Below are positions 47,284-58,591 of a stretch of DNA of 64,000 nucleotides, piece by piece. Position 1 is the first letter of the stretch. Every line of letters begins with the position of its first letter. The translations under genes and the position numbers were made by a program. The DNA lies in assembly GCF_000182925.2 (NCBI RefSeq), contig NC_026504.1, positions 3,348,001 through 3,412,000 on the forward strand. The letters run 5' to 3'. The stretch is from Neurospora crassa OR74A (Eukaryota > Ascomycota > Sordariomycetes > Sordariales > Sordariaceae). The notes under the pieces were generated by a model. The model saw only the letters and a program-made list of their open reading frames with translations, was not told the DNA's origin and did not search any database.

Positions 47284-49841
47284 ATGCCGCCATCGTCAAT
47301 TCCTCAACCCGGCCAAGGCAAGCCGCCCTTGCGTCGCGGTTCTATAAGCGGTCCCTCAGGCCCGCAGGCACAGTTTCGCGCCAGCATTGGAGCCAGCGCC
47401 ATCCCACGTCCGCAGACAGCGCTCAGAGGATCTAGGGTACGTTTTCGCCTGTCGCAAACCAAAGAAGACTATTGACTCAAGATGACGTCCTGACTGTGGT
47501 TCCAATGCGTGCGTAGCCCGGGAGTTTTCGCGCTTCGATTAGTGCTCAGCCGTCTTTCGCCTCCAACCCAAGCGGCGATTCCCATATTCCGCTATCGATT
47601 GCCAACTTGAGCCGTTCGAGTTCGCGCCAAGGGCGTACGCCGACCGGGCCATCACCGCCGCCCGCTAACGATGAAACCGCAGCCAGCTCGACGAATCCGA
47701 CGCGGGACAGCAGCAAGGAGAACATTGCCCCGCCAGATGCAGCAGAGTACGAAGCCCAGAGGCGGCGCATCGAAGAGCTAAAGGCCGAGGTTGGCACTCT
47801 CACCTACCAGATCAGCAACTACGAACAGGAAAAGGAGTTGGGACGATTGCAGATGGAAAACGAAATGCGCGATATCCGTCGACAAGCTGAGCAGGATTTT
47901 AAAGCAAAACAAGCCGCCGATGCCGAAAAGTCCAAGGCGCTGCGACATGCTGAGTCGCTGCAAGCCGAGTTGGACGCCCTACGAGCCGAAAAGGAAACCC
48001 AAAAACGAGAACTCAATGCGAAGACAAGGGAAACACAGGAAGAGGCAAGACTACTTCGAGAACAAGTCGAGGAGTTGAAGGCTGCTAAGGAGGAAGCAGC
48101 ACGGCTAGCGGAGCGGGAAATCACCGAATTAAAGGCGAAGGTAACTGTGTTGGAAAGGACCGCGCAAGAGACAGAGGAGGAGAACAGAACACTAAAGGAT
48201 ACCCTCGAAAAAGTCAATGCCCAACTGGCAGAGCGAGACGACACAATAGGCAAACTCGATGCCGAGGTTCTTCGACTCAAAGCTCACACAGGCGATGCCG
48301 AGACAGTGTCCGTGATCCGCAGGGAACTTTCGGACCAAGTGAATCACATTCGGATGCTCGAGTCTAAGAACCGTGAGCAAATAACAGAGCTCAAACACTT
48401 GCGACAGGTTTACAAGGCCGTGGAGGTAGTCGAGGAAGAGAAACGGACTCTACAGAGGAAGTTGGAAGCAGCACAAACTCTGGAGACCGAGCTGGCCGAG
48501 GAACGAAGGCAACGCCTCAGGCTAGAGGATGAAAGGAGATCATGGACCGCATACTTGGAGTCGAATTCAGAGGGTCCCGTCGAGTTCGACTCACCGGAAG
48601 CCGTAGCAAGGGCATTGGTGGAGGAGCGTTTCCGCTCCGCCTCGCTGACCGAGCGGTTGGGTGCTCTCCAGCCGGAGATTGCCGACCGTGATAACATCAT
48701 CAAGTCACTGGAGGATGAAAAGGCCAGACTTCTCGAGCAGATTGAGAAACTTCGGGCAAGCAGCGGTCCTTCTGCTAACGACAAGGCCCGCGCCCGTCTA
48801 GACCGGCAACGCGCCCTCGCCGTCAAGGAGGTGGAGTACCTACGCGCCCAACTCAAGACCTTTGACATGGAAGACGTCACCATGCAACCCGAGCAGCTAG
48901 ACGAGCAAAAAGCCAAGCGGATCCAAGAGCTTGAGGACCTCGTCGACAAGTACAAAGAAGAGGTTAACACCCTCCACGCCGACTTGACCTCCCTCGAATC
49001 CGCCAGCACCAGCCCCGTCCAACCCGTACTGGCCGGCACCAAACGGCCCCGCGATGACCACGACGGCGCCGAGTCCGAACAACTCGGCCAACTCGCCCGC
49101 AAGAACCGCAAGCTCCAATCCGAGTTCTCCGACCTGCAAACCGCCCACCGCATCCTCCAAAAGGAGCACGAAGTAACCACCTCCCAGCTCGCCGCCGCCA
49201 AGGAACAACTCAAAACCCGCATCCTCTCGCTGCGCGACAACCCAACCTCGGAATACGAAAAGATCAAGACCGACACCCTTAAAGCCCTCAAGCTCGAGAA
49301 CGCCGAGCTGCTCGCCCACCTCGAGCGCCAACCGACTCTCTTCGCGACCGTCCCCGCCACCCAAATCGCCGCGCTCAAACGCGAAATATCCGCCGCGCAA
49401 GCCGAGACGGCCTCGGCCCAGAAACGCGCCGACCGCCTAAAACAAGTGTGGGCAGCCAAGTCTGCCGAGTTCAAAGAGGCCGTGTTCAGCACCCTGGGGT
49501 GGACCGTGACGTTCATCCCCGGAGGCAAGATGCGGGTGGAAAGTGTTTATTACCCTTCCAAGACGGAGGAGCACGAGAACAGCATCGTTTTCGATGGCGA
49601 GAAGGGCACGATGAAGGTGGGCGGAGGACCGAGGAGCGAGTTTGCCAACAGGATCGCGGATAATATCCGGTTTTGGGTCAGGGAGAAGGGAGAGGTGCCG
49701 TGCTTTCTGGCGGCCTTGACGTTGGAGTTTTATGAGGAAATGCATGGGGCGAAGCAGTTGCAGGCGGCGGCTGGGGGAGGCGAAAGTGGCAGTGGGAGCG
49801 GGACGCCTATGGAGGGGGTGACTGGGACTGCTTCGGCTTAG
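47284..49841 (+). CDS. MAD1: spindle assembly checkpoint protein Mad1
   Basis: Mad1 recruits Mad2 to unattached kinetochores and catalyses its conversion to the closed form. Exon 1 (47284-47436) joins exon 2 (47517-49841) across an 80-nt intron, giving 825 aa. The first ~130 residues are Ser/Pro-rich. A long coiled coil follows to about 720. A Mad2-interaction motif is visible at about 619-628 (RILSLRDNPTSEY), close in form to the animal sequence. The Bub1-binding RLK motif lies at 691-693 (DRLKQVW). The C-terminal alpha/beta domain reads STLGWTVTFIPGGKMRVES, then FWVREKGEVPCFLAALTLEFYE, as in other Mad1 proteins. The Gly/Ser-rich last 25 residues are variable. All known functional parts are present. 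Confidence 0.95.
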
Positions 49842-51142
49842 TAGGTCAGCTTGTTCGGTCTGGTATCTGGGCTTCCTCGGGTGGACGTTGTTTTGGGAAG
49901 CATCAATTTGGCGTTGGTGAACAATTTTTTTTGCTTTTGCTTTGCGTTGCTTCACAGGCTGCTCCAAAAGAAAGTAACAGACTTGAACGTTCGGGATGCT
50001 TAGTTCCCCTCTATCAGGCCTTTTGGCCTTTACCACGCAGAATGGATTAAGAGCAAAATGGCACTACACATACATACATACATAATTTGACTTTGAAACA
50101 ACGAGGAAAATGGGACAACCGAAGGGATAACTATCTACTTCTTACGGTGATGCTGTCAGTCGCGAATTTGCGTCAAAGCACATTAACAGATCACAGAACG
50201 TTGACACGTTCCAACGATTCATGAGTTGCGAGACTAGTACCGAATGATAGATATTCGTGATCTGGGTAAATATGTATCAACCACCAGTTACCATATAGAC
50301 TATGTATCGATATGTGTAATTTCCGTGTCGTGTCAGTAGTATAACCCAGCTTCTTCTAAGCATCTCCATAGGTTTACCTAAGAGTGGAACCCTCAGAGTT
50401 CCATGTCATTGGTGGCCCTGCTGATTCGGTTACGAGCAGCAACTCTTGGGATGTGGCGATTGGAGAGACAATGTCCTGAATTAAAGAAATAAAAATAGAA
50501 AATGAAGTGGGAAAGTCGATTAGCGAGATTACCCGAGATCTCATCATGGGTCTAATAAGCTTGAGCCCCTTTACACATTGCCCCCCCCCCCCCTTTTATG
50601 TATTAAGCATCTCGCCATGGCTTTAGGTGTAGTTACCTAGCTTTTCTTTTGCTCTCGTTGACAAATGTCAACAACCGCCAATTGTAACGATGACGGTGGG
50701 CACATAGATCGCCATCATCAAAGAGGTAGAATGAAAGATTTTCCAAACTGGCCAACCCACCAGACAACCAGATGCGAAAATAGACAATAAACCGCCCACA
50801 GTATCTGAACTTGGTTAATCGTGAGTGGTATTTTTTGGAGCATGATGGTAATAACTATGACAAAAAGAAAAAGAAAAAGGGTAAGGTAGGTAATTAATGA
50901 AGTGCCATGCAAAAAATAAGGATGACAGGCCAACATCGTACCTTGGGACGTTAGTTCAAAACCAACCATAACAAACAAATAAAAAAAAAGTACGATGATA
51001 TCCATTACATGGAGAGATAGATTGCGGACAAGATCAGATAGCCACTTTTTACCCTTTCATATGGCTTTTCGTCACATGGCTACACAGATGACCACAGTCT
51101 CTCCGTCCCAATTTTCTTCTCCTCTTGTCCCCCTATCCACTT
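49842..51142. other. intergenic between convergent MAD1 and SYP1
   Basis: This 1.3 kb holds no gene. A 13-C run lies at 50581-50593, and TACA-rich short repeats occur near 50066-50083. Confidence 0.55.
50581..50593 (+). repeat. poly-C run, 13 nt
   Basis: Homopolymer in a gene-free spacer. Confidence 0.9.
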
Positions 51143-54100
51143 TCACTTAGCCTCATATTTCCCGCCGATCAACTTTCTCGACAGAGGAACCTCAGCCCAC
51201 GTCCTGCCGTCCTTACCCAGCGCAGGTGAAATCGGTCCCTTGTCATCCGCAAATGGATCCTCTTCCTCCGACTGTTCTTCCGCCTTTTCCTTGCCCTTGC
51301 CTTCCACGAGCCTCGATACTGAAATGCCGCTACCCACTTCGCCTGCCGGAGGAGCTGTGTATTCCCACCTGACCTCAATGTGCCCAGGCTGTGGTTCACC
51401 ATTTTGCTCGCCGATTACCCGGCAAATGATCTTGGCCCAGTCATCCGTCAGTGTCAACTCGGGAATTCTCCAGTACACAAGATGCTTCTCCTTCAGGTGG
51501 GTGCCGGAAGGCTTGGTCTGGACACCACTTGCGCGGGCACCCTCGTAAGTCGCGACAAAGGTCACGTTGTGCAGGACGATGGGGCGCTGCAACGTCACAG
51601 AGGGGTTGAGGCGGTACTGAAGCAAAAGACCAAGCTTGTCTCCCTGGGGTTTCCAAACGGGGTTGATGCTGATCGGGCAGTGGGAGGACACGAGGGCGGT
51701 ATCGTTCTCGGCGTGGACTCGGTAGGTAAAAGCGGGAGTGGATATAGTCGTGAGGTGTGAGGTGTTAATGGTGAACTCATCCGGGGAAGTGGCGTCGCTA
51801 GTAACAAAGAGGCGATTGGGTCCAATAGACTCAAGGCGAGCAAAGTTGTTGAGACGTATTATTTGATTATCTGCAGTTACCATTAGCCAAACTGGACAGC
51901 TTTCATGACGTGTCACATGATACATACCGGTCTGGAGGTTATGAGGGTCGGACTTGTATGAGAGAGCGATTTCGCCAGTAACTTTAACGGACTTGGCCTC
52001 TCCATCTTGGAAAAGAGCGGAGACGGTTTCAATGATGGATGAGTGTAGGCCTGGTCCAAAATCAGGTCCGTGGATGTCCTGATGCTTCAGATGCGCAATG
52101 CCACCGTAAGCTGAGCCCGCTCCATATGACGTTCCAGACCGAATAGACTGATTGTCGGAAGCATGCGAGGCACGGCTTGGCTCTGAGCCCAGAGTTATCG
52201 GTGGTGTAGACCTAATAATGGATGAAGCTGTAGCTGGCAGGGATGGTGATGAGGGGAAAGGATTTTCGGGGTGATCCGGTACTGGCATAGCAGGTATGTA
52301 CATGGTATGACGCACATCTCTCCTGCCTCTAACAGTTCCTGCCTTGCGATTCGGGAGTCCCATAGCCGTGAGTGTATGGGCGACGTTCGACAAGGCCGCT
52401 TGCTTCGCATCTTGGTCCTCTTCCGCAATGGGTTCGTTCTGAATGTTGAGTTTGAACAAGTGATCAGGCTCTTCAGCGGCCGCCTCCTTTTGGGCCTCGG
52501 CGATGGGGTCGTGGGAATACTGAGGAATGGTATAACCCTCGGCATCCTTCGCAGGCTCCTCGTGAGGTTGTGACTGCTGGGTAGAGGCGGGAGGTGCCGA
52601 GGGAGCGGCATCGAAAATATTCTCGGCTGTACCATTGGTGAGGTTGTTGGAAGTCGGTCGTGGCTGGCTAGACTCAGCCTGTCCATCCCCAGAGTTGAAT
52701 CCATTTGTACCGCCATGCAAGAAATCATTAATGTTGTCCCTCTTCACCCGCTCATCTGAGGTGGAAGGTCTTTCGGCCATGGACGACAGCCTGTGAGGAT
52801 GGGACTCTGCCAGATTGTGAGAAGACCCCCCTGGAGATAATGTCTGACCATGACTACTTCCAAGGCCGCGAGTGAAGGCGCCAAGGGCCTTGGGGGGACC
52901 CAACTGTCCGAATCCCCCATGAATGCTCTGCCTTCGACGTCCTAGCATTGTTCCAATACGGCTGCGTAGCTTCGAATCTATTTCAATCGGTTAGTAGGCC
53001 GATAGCGCATCCCCATGAAAAACGCCACACATACCTGACTGATCTCTAAAGCCGGAGTGTTGACTCATGCCGTCATCGTCGTGCAGTGGAGTGCCCGGAG
53101 GGGGTCCCACGGGCGGGCTCCCTCCGCCAGCAGAGCTCGATTGTCTAGCCGTGGTCGTCCTCCTTTCAAACTTTGTCCTTCCAGCCGTAACCTTGCTGAC
53201 GAAGTTGTGAATTTCCAGGCCAGTGTTAACCTCCAGCATCGTGTTCAACACCTCCTCCGCTGCCGCCTGGGTCCGAGTGGCTTGGTCGACTTCGTGGGTC
53301 TGCAGCTGAGTCAAGACATCGCGTAGGTGGTTGGTCCGTTGTTCGTCTAGAGCCTGGAGGGTTTCGAAGATAAACGGCGCCTGCGATTCCCATTGTTGCG
53401 AGGCAGCTTCCAGTCTTGATGCGGCCGCGTCCACTTTTTGGCTCCTAGCCTTCCCACCCTTCTTTGAAAGCTTTTCGGACTTTTCGGCAGCATCGTCAAG
53501 CTCTCTTGCCATCGTTTGAAGGTTGGCATTGATGGTGTTGATGTTCTGCATCTCTTTGCGGGACTGGAAGCTGCGAAGGGGTTGTTCGACATCCTTATCG
53601 ATGCGCTGGGCGTATAGCTGGTGGGAAGCCGCAATTCCATCGGTCGACGAGAGGATCTTGTCCCATGGTGCTTGAAAGACACTACTCAATGGACATTGTC
53701 AGTACTCTGTATTAGGAAGCGAGGGCGGGATTGGAGTTGCAATCGGAATCGGAATCGCAATTCTGAGGGGGAAGAGGAGTGAGAGAGCGGGGAGTGGTGC
53801 GACGAACCCTAGCTCGGATGCGGCATTGGGAACCTTGAAGAGAAGCAACTTGCGCAAGCCGGCAACATATTGCTCCTCAACTCTCCTGCGTTCCTGTGGT
53901 TTGTTTGTTCAGTTTCGTTGTCCTATCGGTGGCGGGTTGTTCTCGGGCGGTCGGCGCATTCGTACCTGAAGCCAGTCCGCAATTTCCTGGTTGACTTTTG
54001 CGATCCGCTTGACCCGGTCCGAGAATATTTGTACTGCTTGGTTGGGCTGGAGGCTGGCCTACAGCAGAGTCAATGGTCAAAATTGCTGTCCCAAAAACTC

Positions 54101-54176
54101 GGGAGAGAAACACCAGGCTTACCAGCATCGCCGGATACTCTGCTCTCGAAAGGTCGTCCATGGTGGGCGTAGTCAT
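51143..54176 (-). CDS. SYP1: Syp1/muniscin endocytic F-BAR protein
   Basis: Muniscins arrive early at clathrin sites, bend membrane through an F-BAR domain, and pick cargo through a mu-homology domain. Six exons (54123-54176, 53966-54058, 53808-53893, 53035-53681, 51928-52977, 51143-51870) join in frame to 885 aa. The N-terminal F-BAR part is rebuilt from exons 1-4: EYPAMLASLQPNQAVQIFSDR, IADWLQERRRVEEQYVAGLRKL, then VFQAPWDKILSS and helices to about residue 265. A long disordered Ser/Pro region follows (about 290-570). The C-terminal mu-homology domain has VTGEIALSY, FTYRVHAEND, VWKPQGDKLGLLLQY and LVYWRIPELTL, and ends near the stop. The 57-nt intron at 51871-51927 is in frame and stop-free, so its retention adds 19 residues. 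A second ATG at 54161 is possible. Confidence 0.93.
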
Positions 54177-55345
54177 GCGATGAGCTGCGCAATTAAAGAA
54201 GTCGCTCGGACTGGTGAGGGGAGGGGGGCAACGGCACAGGTCAAACCAACAACAGCAAGAACGACATTAAGATAAGACGCCGAAGAGGGCGCAAAAGAGG
54301 AGGGAATTAATGATTTTTACAGGTTACAAAAACTAAGGTAGGTAAGAAAATGGAAAGGAGATGTGTAGAGCGCCAACCTGGAACTAAAAGAAAAGCCGGG
54401 TCTGGCGTAATCCAATTTGCGCGAGATGTAATGTTAAAGTTGTAAGGTTGAGTTGGAGTTCTAGCGGGTAGGTTACCTAGTTGGTTAGGTAAGGCGTCAG
54501 TCAGGGTGCGGATTCGAGGTACTGTAAGGTACCGACGCTTACATGGAACATACGGGCATGGCAGGGCAGCAAAGCAACATGGATTGGAAGTGTGAGGACT
54601 GTGCAAGCCCGGCAGGTGGGCGTTCCGAGGCCATCCTGTAATCCGTGCATCCAGCGCTCGTTCGTACTTGGGTAATTACCACTGTCCAGGCCCCTCGTTC
54701 CAGTCCTCCCGTCTTGGGTCGAGTTCCGAGCCCTGGGCTGGCACCGGCGGCCGCAGGTCCAGTGCTGGGACAGCGTGGGTACGTAGCCTGTAGCGTAGGC
54801 ACGAAAACGCAGCTGCCCGAGCTGCAGGGCATTCTGCATCGCTTCTGTTCCCTTCCTGATGTCACGGGTTGGAGCCTGCGCAGTTGTGGAGATTTTTCTC
54901 ATTTGATGGAGCCTCGATGGAGCGTGCACAATTCCCCATCAGCTGTCGGCAAGTGCTTGGCTGGCTGACTGAGCCAATCAGCATGAGAAGTTACAGCCCA
55001 ATTCCGGGCGGAGCAACCTGAGCTGAGAATCGTCGGTACGTACCTTTTTCCTGACGTAACTAACCCCTGAGTCCGGCGTGTGTCCAATGCAATTGCTTAC
55101 CTACTCAATCGTGCGTACCTCCACCAAAATCGAAATGCCAAACACTTTCACCTGACGCCAAGTCCAACCCCAGATTCGAGAATCGATGATCCTTTGATGT
55201 TTCGATTGGTTCCTGTCTTCGAAAGCCATCATCTTTTTCTCCCTCAGTGTCGTAGATCTCAGCTGTGCGTTGAAAGTTAACCGAAGAAAACTTGGACACA
55301 CCGTGCACTCCTTCTTTTGGGCAGGGTGACTGGAAATATTTCAAC
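54177..55345. other. divergent intergenic region, SYP1 and kinase gene
   Basis: No gene is seen. TTACCTAGTTGGTTAGGTAA near 54473 is a near-palindrome of the TACCT/AGGTA type. Confidence 0.5.
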
Positions 55346-56628
55346 ATGTCCCATTCTCCTCCTGAGAGTCCCGGGATGAGCTGGAAACAAAGCCTGACGG
55401 CCTCAGAACGATACGACAATATCCAGAAACTGTAAGTCGCTCTGTGCACATCACCTGACACATATGCTTATCAATTAACAAGACAGCAGTTTGTGGCCGC
55501 GGCAGGACTGAGTGAAAACGCCTTTGCCCTGGAGAAAAACGCCTATGAATCTGCACGCACCAGGGAGGAGTATGATGAGTTTTGCAACCAGTCCCTTTTT
55601 GGATCTTCTGAGGCAGATCAGGCCGCAACGGCTGTGTCTAACGAACAGGATGAAGATGGGAACGCCGAAGTGGATCCTGGAGTTACCATTGGTGACTATC
55701 AAAACTGCTACTACATTACGAGCGGCGTGACTGCCGATGTCTACAGAGCCGGCGACAGGGCGCTCAAGGTCATCGTCGAGACTAGAAACATTGAGCCTCA
55801 CAATCCAACACGAGAGGCAAAGCTCCTGGGCCTCTTAAGCAAGCCATGCATCCCTTTGCTCGACACCTTTCGAGACTACGAGCAGCGTCTGGTCTTAGTC
55901 TTTCCATACATGCCGCTGACTCTTGAGAGCCTCCGGGAGCGGGCGCCTCTCAAAGACAGCCAAATCCGCATCATTTTCAAGGATGTCTTTACTGCTTTGG
56001 CCTCTTTACATAGCCAGGGAATCATTCACCGCGATGTCAAGCCTTCGGCTATTCTCCTTGAATCCCCCACAGGGCCAGCCTACCTTTCCGACTTTGGAGC
56101 GTCCTGGCATCCGACCCTGTCAGCAGCCACGGAGCCCGCAGACAACAAGATCTTGGATATTGGTACCGGCCCCTACCGAGCCCCCGAAGTCTTGTTCGGG
56201 AATCACTCGTATGGGCCTCCTGTCGACATGTGGGGGGCAGGCGTGATGCTTGCCGAGTGCTGCAGAAGAGGGGCGAACAAGCACCTATTCGAGTCACGAG
56301 CTGTGCATGAGGACGGGAATCAACTGGGTCTCATTCTTAGCATATTCAAGACCATTGGGTCACCTACGAGGGAGAGCTGGCCCGAGGCCGTGAGCTTTAG
56401 GACGCCTCCCTTTGACATCTACCGCGAGTTCGAACGTCGCTCATGGGACAAAATTCTTCCGGATGTAACTGAGGATTGGAGGGAACTGATAAGTGGCCTT
56501 GTGAAGTATGATAGCGGAAGAGCTACGGCGGAACAGGTATGTGACCTATCTCCGGTGTCAAACCGACTCTTTGCTAACGGGTTCACGTTGATTAGGCACT
56601 CCGATACCGCTGTATGAATGAAACGTAA
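55346..56628 (+). CDS. Cak1/Csk1-like protein kinase (CDK-activating family)
   Basis: Kinases of this group phosphorylate the T-loop of cyclin-dependent kinases. Exons 55346-55431, 55483-56536 and 56596-56628 give 390 aa. The first acceptor is read at AACAAG with exon 2 starting ACAGCAG, the choice that keeps frame. There is no glycine-rich loop: the expected place reads ITSGVTADVYRAG. The VAIK lysine is in RALKVIVE (K124). HRDVKP is at 211-216, DFG at 232-234, and APE at 262-264 (YRAPEVLFG). The CMGC-style end (GLILSIFKTIGSPTRESWPE) is clear. Lack of a canonical glycine loop is a known trait of Cak1, which supports this family over ordinary CDKs. Between the N-lobe and the start lies an acidic linker. 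The last exon adds ten residues. Confidence 0.82.
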
Positions 56629-58591
56629 TGATTTTTTTTATAGACAAACAAGTTGATGGACGCGGTGGGCGGTGTTACCTCTTTCTCCAAGGGCGTAGGG
56701 TGAGTAGGATGGAGATATAGGAGTTTGTTCTGGATGGAGTTTGTGACTTCGTCTTGAGAATCGGGTGAAAGCCTTTTGATGTACTCTTGTCTTTGTGTTG
56801 AACTTCGACTCAGTCGAAACAAGAAGATCACTTAATGGCTGTATGCGCTGTAGCCCAGAGCCAAACTTGACCCGTACCGCAGCCCGGGCAGGCTTGATGA
56901 ACTCCGCTTCCAAAACCAGATCTTAAATGTGGGCCGACGGCGACGAAGATACGGCAGAGAACATTCTGGACGAGTTTACAACGAAGAAACAATTTCCCAA
57001 GAAAATCGAAATCATGCTCAATTATCGATCGAAATAGGCAACAGGTGAGCAGAGCACAAAAAGAAAAGATACTGGAACGGGAAAAAGAAAGCATTGGGCA
57101 CCTCTCCAAATGTTGGACAGTGTAAAGAACTGAAGTGGAATCCGGGCGTGAGGTGTCCGTGCGCGTGATGGTGGATGAGCGCTCTGCCGCTGTGGGCTGC
57201 TGTGAGCTACGAGCTCACCCCTGCAAGCGGCGTCCACAATTCGACGCAGGTACAGAACTGGTGGGAAGTAACGTTCATCCAAACAAATTGAGGGTGAAGC
57301 GGGGATGTTGGACGTTTATCGTGGTTGACCATCCAACCTAAGTTGTGAAACATGGAACATTCCCTTCATCTTCCATCCTGCCGTTTGTTGACAAAAACTT
57401 GGAAGAGCAATCTGCCGTCAAGTTATTCTTCCAACGCCGAGGAAGAGGCGAACAGACAGAAGAATATCTTCCGCCGATTGCAACCTCGACAATGACGACA
57501 AACAGAAAACCTACAAGACGGCGGATGTGGTGAAGTGACGTTTCGCGAGGGGCCAGGAATCAAGAAACTAGCCCGCTGTAGGGCAGTCAGCAAGATGAGC
57601 AGGGGAAATACCAGGTTTGTTTACAGGAACAGTATGGGGTAACAGGGCTGCTACCTAGTCATGGATGGTTCCATTGCTGGGGTTCGGAGCTGGGCGTTGA
57701 TCAACCGCCGTCTGGTCACCCAATTCACCTCACATCTTGGGATGGGAGCTCGGGAGTTTCAACGGTCCTGAATAATCTTATATCATGCAGGATGGATCGT
57801 AGAGAAGTATCGAACTCGAAGGAATTTGAAAAAGCTACCAAGACTAAGTTTGTAGGTGTTTCCTCAATCCTCAGCTATCTCTTCCTTTTACATCGTGCCT
57901 TTCTCCCTTCCTTCGCACAATTTTCGCATCGTCCATTCCAATCTTCTGGTACCGCATCCTTTCAACCAATCACGAGCGACCCCAGGTTGTTTCAACTTCA
58001 CCCATCAACGACAGCCAACGGTTCAGCATCCCAAACAGAATCTCGCAACGCGTTACGCCAGTCCTTACTTTGGGATTGGACATAGCATCAGACCTGGGGG
58101 CCGTCTGGGGGTGAGCGACTAGCCATACATACGGACAGGTACGACGGTTCAGCAAAAAGTTTATTTTCCCCCCGGGTTCACAAAGCACCAGACACGGTCG
58201 ACTTGTTCTCCGGGTCGCGGGAAACGGCCACGCTTAAATACTGCCGGCCACCTCTCGCATCCTGACGATTCGTTCAATCCCAAGACCTTTTCGTTCCAGG
58301 CCTCTCTAGACTGAAACGCATCCCTGCTGGCCGGGTTGGCAGACACTCGCTCAGATATTTTGAGTTCGGAATTCTTGGTCCCGACTTTGGCCTTCTTCTT
58401 CACAATATTTAATATCTAATACCGTGCCCGAAGCATTCGACCGAGCTAGAAAACGCCCGTCTCGGCTCTCGAGGTTGTTTATGCTCCAACCCGTGCCCGG
58501 CGCTTGACGATCTTGCAACCTACCCAGCATAAGCGCAGAAGATCGTGGACTAGGAAGACAACAGGATATCAACTTGGGAAAGACCCTGAAA
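56629..58591. other. intergenic, no gene recognised
   Basis: This 2 kb stretch has only short frames. The part just before 58592 is probably leader. Confidence 0.55.

Noticed and set aside
48410-49528. 372-codon minus-strand frame
   Set aside because: Antisense of the Mad1 coiled coil; Ser/Arg-rich with no domain.
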